From assembly GCA_947034885.2 (NCBI GenBank), contig OX344749.2:27357501-27421500 (forward strand): a stretch of DNA of 64,000 nt, read 5' to 3'. This DNA is from Thuidium tamariscinum. Taxonomy: Eukaryota > Streptophyta > Bryopsida > Hypnales > Thuidiaceae. This document shows positions 60,486 to 64,000 of the stretch, piece after piece (position 1 is the stretch's first letter; every line of letters starts with the position of its first letter). Under the pieces are notes generated by a model that was given only the letters and a program-made list of their open reading frames with translations, searched no databases and had not been told where the DNA came from. Position numbers and translations under genes: made by a program.

Positions 60486-61202
60486 GGGTCGTTGCAAGAA
60501 ACACTTACCAATTTTGTCTCAAAATGGCTCAAAAATGTAAGTCTTGTGACTTTTGGAATAAATTTTTTTTAAATTGAAAAAAATATGGATAATTTGAAGA
60601 GCAATGAGTATATTATGACTCTTGAAATTCAGACCTAAGAATTTTTTTCTCTAAATGTTATAGACAATGGAAAATACAATGAAAATAGCTCTTTTTCACT
60701 AATTTGGTAAAAATAGTAAAAAAATTCAAAAAATGAAAATGAAAAATCAATTTTTTCTCCAAGTAAAGGTCTTTCTTTTCCAACAAATTTCATCTTTGGA
60801 AAAAATAAATTTTATTCTCCACACTTGCACAAAGTCAGCCACTTTGACAACATGTGGAGGTTGAACACTATAGTATTTTCAAAAAATCTCTTTGTGGTCT
60901 TGTGTAATTTTAGGTGAGGTCCTAGCATGACAATTTTCAGCTCAGAATTTGCATTTTTGGGTCAAAAATAGGACTGAAAACCCCCCAAATGGCCAAAGTA
61001 GACACCCAATCAGGGGCAGTTAAAAAATAGTAAACTAATTTTGCAAAAATTGCCAAAATTACGAAAAAATGTAAAACTTTTTTAGGCACCGTCATTTCAA
61101 GTTTCAAGTCAAATGAACAAAAGATGCAAAAGTTATGAGCAAAAAACTACCTCCTAGTGGTCAAGAGGACAAAAAAAAGGACAACTGTTTCTTGCAATCA
61201 CC
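60486..61202. mobile_element. MITE family A, copy 3 (about 717 bp)
   Basis: The left end is GGGTCGTTGCAAGAAACACT; the right end in reverse complement is GGTGATTGCAAGAAACAGTT. The interior is more diverged than between copies 1 and 2. Confidence 0.75.
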
Positions 61203-62484
61203 TGATTACAAAAGGATAACAATAGTAGGACAAGAAAGCCATATGACTATTAATAGTACTCCTATGTTATTAAAAAAAATAGAATGTTTTATACAATATA
61301 TATTTTTCACTTTATTTTTTCTTCAAAAAATAAAACATGTTAGTACTTATAAGGGATTTCAAATTACACTTTAGCAAATCCTCTCTCCTTATGTTTAGTA
61401 GAAGGGTAGTATTTAAAAAAATACTTAGTAAAATAGATTCTTGTCTATTTTTCATAGCCACCTTGAATCAATAGTTTATATTGTAAAGAAGATGGCTAAT
61501 AATTCCACTACTATAGAAATTAGTACATATGAACCAATAAAATAACTGAATAGCAAGATTTCTATTTTGTGATCCTAAGAACGTAAGCCTATGAGCCTGA
61601 AAGCCTGTGAGCCTCTAATTTTTTGTGATTTTTAGGATGTGGACCTATTATCATGCTTTAGGAATTTAGGATTTTTATAGCTAGTAACCCCCTTGTAGGA
61701 TTTGAAATTTGTGACTTTCAAAACTCTTTTTTTCAAAAACAAAAATTTAAATTTAAATTTTTTTTCTATGTTTTTTCTATTATTCTGTGTTTTTTGCAAC
61801 TCCATCACCCTCCAAAATCCCTCTTGATATTAAGATGTTCCATAGAAGTAGAGGAACTTGGAGCTCTCAAAACTTTTTTTAAAACTTTTTTCAAATTTTT
61901 TATTTTATTTGCGACTATGTCACTAGTTCACTTTTTTGCAACTTTGTCACCCTTCACACCCTTCTCTTGGTACCAAGAGATCAATTTGGGGGTGGAGTCG
62001 TGGAAAAAAAAGGAATTTTTCTTTAAATTTTAAAATTTAAAGGTATTATAGGCCTTTTAGAAATAATAGGGTTTGAAATTTTAAAATATGTTAACAACAC
62101 TTCTACAGTCATAGATCCATGGTCTTAGGGCTCAAATTTTACTACAGATAGAATTTTCTTAAAATGACTTTGCTTTTTTCTCTTTTGGCCTAAAAAATTC
62201 AAAGTTTTTTTGGTTAATGCTCTAGGTTCTCAAGGCTTATGCTCACAACTCTCAAGCTCATGCTTTTAAACTCATAAACTAGTGTCATTGAACTAAATAG
62301 AATGACGTTATATATTCTACATAAGTACTCTTATTGATAGATGAATAATTTAGTTTGGATTACATATCTTCACACAAATTTGCAGCTATAAGCTTTGAGT
62401 AAGCTACCAGGCATTTATAGGAAGTTCTAACTCATAACCTTCTAAAAGAACAAACACTAGAATTGGATAGTTTTACATTTAATA
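61203..62484. other. AT-rich intergenic, nothing recognised
   Basis: No gene. A stretch at 61570-61620 with GTAAGCCTATGAGCCTG and TGTGAGCCTC recalls the left end of family D but has no matching right end. Confidence 0.4.
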
Positions 62485-62702
62485 AGGTAGGTGAACCCAA
62501 TACCAACGACTAACCTAATACCACCCAAATCTATAGCCATCATTGATTCTAAAATGAGAATCTATAACTATTGTACATGCCTTAACTTCACTTATTGTAA
62601 AGTTAAGGCATTTCTTATTGTCATAAAATCTCATTCTAACATCAACAAGGGTCTTACATTAGAATGGCATTAGGTCTATGGTGGTATTGGGTTTACCTAC
62701 TT
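62485..62702. mobile_element. Fold-back element with a central perfect hairpin
   Basis: The left arm GTAGGTGAACCCAATACCA and the right arm GGTATTGGGTTTACCTAC pair over about 20 bp with one mismatch. At the centre ATGCCTTAACTT and AAGTTAAGGCAT form a perfect 12 bp stem around an 11-base loop (62576-62611). Intermediate segments (ATGAGAATCTATAA / TCATAAAATCTCATTCTA) also pair partly. Confidence 0.75.
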
Positions 62703-64000
62703 CAACCTGACTTTAGTGACTGAAACTTTGAAAATAGCTAGTTTTGAAACCCAAAAATGCAGGGAGATATTTAAGCCTACTTAGTGATTCTTTCTATTGC
62801 TTTGGTACTCACTAGAAATGATTCTTGAGACACTATAAGCAACACTGAGTTGTATAGCTACACTCGTTTTACCTTCTAAATAAGGAGTTTTGCTTGATTA
62901 TAACATTGCTATGTAAGACACGTAATTGAATATGGCGTTGTTTTAACTACAACCCAACAACTAAGTCTTTAGGGAATTATATTGCATATTTGAGTATGTG
63001 TTTTGGTAGTGATTGTATTGTTGTTTTGTTTTTTCTTATAAAAATAATACTACGTAACACATTGTCAATAAGCTTAAGACACCTCACACATAGATTCTAA
63101 CCTCATACTTTGACATTTGTATTCCATAGGTGCAGGTGAGGCTCACTACCTGATAAAGCAATTGACCTTCATGTTACAAGTTTTTCTACCACAAATACAC
63201 CTTCCTCTAGAATTTTAGAATATTTGGATCTTAGTCTATTTCTTTGACCATTTTTGTGACCTACGGAATACTTATTTAGTTTTGACCATGTACTATTAGC
63301 ATTGATCAAATAACTTGTTGCTTGATCAAACTAGTAATAATACCTTCATATGTAAAAAAATAATAGAATGCTTTCCATTTGTCAATATCTAAATAGCAAT
63401 ATATGCTCAAGATGCTACTTGACATGGGCTTGAGTTTATCATGAAAAAACATTGGTATTGCTTGTATTTTACTTGGCAGATAAAAAGATAACCTTTGTCC
63501 CTAGCAAGAATTGGATTCAATTTGGAAAAGATGAAGGTAGTGCCTAGTCTAAAGATGTACTCCGACAAACCTTTTTCTACAATAAATCAACTACATTGGG
63601 AGGCTGGGGGGATTTTTCTTCCTAAGATCAATAGTTAAGTTGTTTTTTTGAATTTGGAAGGAGGAGAGGGGTAAAAATGCCTACCACTTTAAGACTCATT
63701 ATTAGTAGAAAAATGTGAATAAAATCACTAAATCATTTAGATTTATTTCATGTAACCAATCTTGTACAAATGATGAAAATTCTAATGATATGTATTAAAA
63801 GTTAGTGACATGAATGTAAACCAAAGGAATCATAAAGGCATCAATTTTTATTGAATTGAAATTTACCGTGACTAATGAAAATTTTGTAATAGTTTCTATT
63901 CATAGTATATATAGATATGATTTTATGACAATAACATTATAATTTATGAATTCTTGTTGCAATTTCTAAAATATATATTTTTAGGACAACTAAAATAAAA
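62703..64000. other. AT-rich intergenic to window end, nothing recognised
   Basis: No gene, RNA or repeat that I can support in this last stretch. Confidence 0.4.

Noticed and set aside
1-64000. CRISPR arrays, bacterial operons, phage or plasmid features
   Set aside because: Spliced plant genes, eukaryotic tRNA and MITEs throughout; no evenly spaced short repeats with unique spacers were seen.

Overview
The window reads as nuclear DNA of a land plant. The genes are split by short AT-rich introns with GT..AG borders, there is a eukaryotic tRNA with a Pol III T-tract, and the proteins are plant types: a KNOX homeodomain protein with an ELK domain, an SRC2-like C2 protein, a release factor 3 with a transit-peptide-like N-terminus, and an ARF-family GTPase. 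The very AT-rich, gene-poor flanks and the form of the KNOX homeodomain suggest a bryophyte (moss or liverwort), but the sequence alone does not fix the species.

Layout. 1-2004: decayed or poorly resolved multi-exon gene on the minus strand. 2020-4230: diverged tandem array of about 160-200 bp units. 4230-11900: AT-rich, gene-free, with a 160 bp fold-back element, a three-unit tandem repeat and two MITE-like elements. 11900-17550: a six-exon plus-strand gene for a coiled-coil/RING protein of 689 aa, flanked by duplicated leader sequences. 18253-19636: two-exon SRC2-like C2 gene (minus). 21282-21354: tRNA-Arg(UCU) (minus). 22018-26621: fifteen-exon release factor 3 gene (minus, 694 aa), in which every exon junction keeps frame. 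27440-30430: MITE and AT-rich repeats. 31859-32672: three-exon ARF-like GTPase (plus, 181 aa) with a destroyed switch II motif. 33467-37760: KNOX gene (minus). 37890-41720: copy 1 of a segmental duplication. 41720-49400: repeat-rich DNA. 49463-49645: short coding remnant (minus). 50067-51293: intronless ubiquitin-like/zinc/RING gene (minus, 408 aa). 51985-58950: copy 2 of the duplication, rearranged and carrying nested transposons. 58949-64000: further MITEs and AT-rich DNA.

The genes do not form a pathway; they are ordinary neighbours in plant chromatin. The most informative signals are (i) the ARF-like protein lacking the catalytic glutamine, (ii) the duplication linking the regions upstream of the KNOX and Ubl-RING genes, with an internal inverted block and a three-level transposon nest whose lengths agree with one another, and (iii) two unusual RING proteins, one with a 15-residue coiled-coil minisatellite and one with two ubiquitin-like folds plus a cysteine-rich middle domain. 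All coordinates were read by eye. Exon borders were checked for reading phase where stated; repeat borders are good to a few bases at best.
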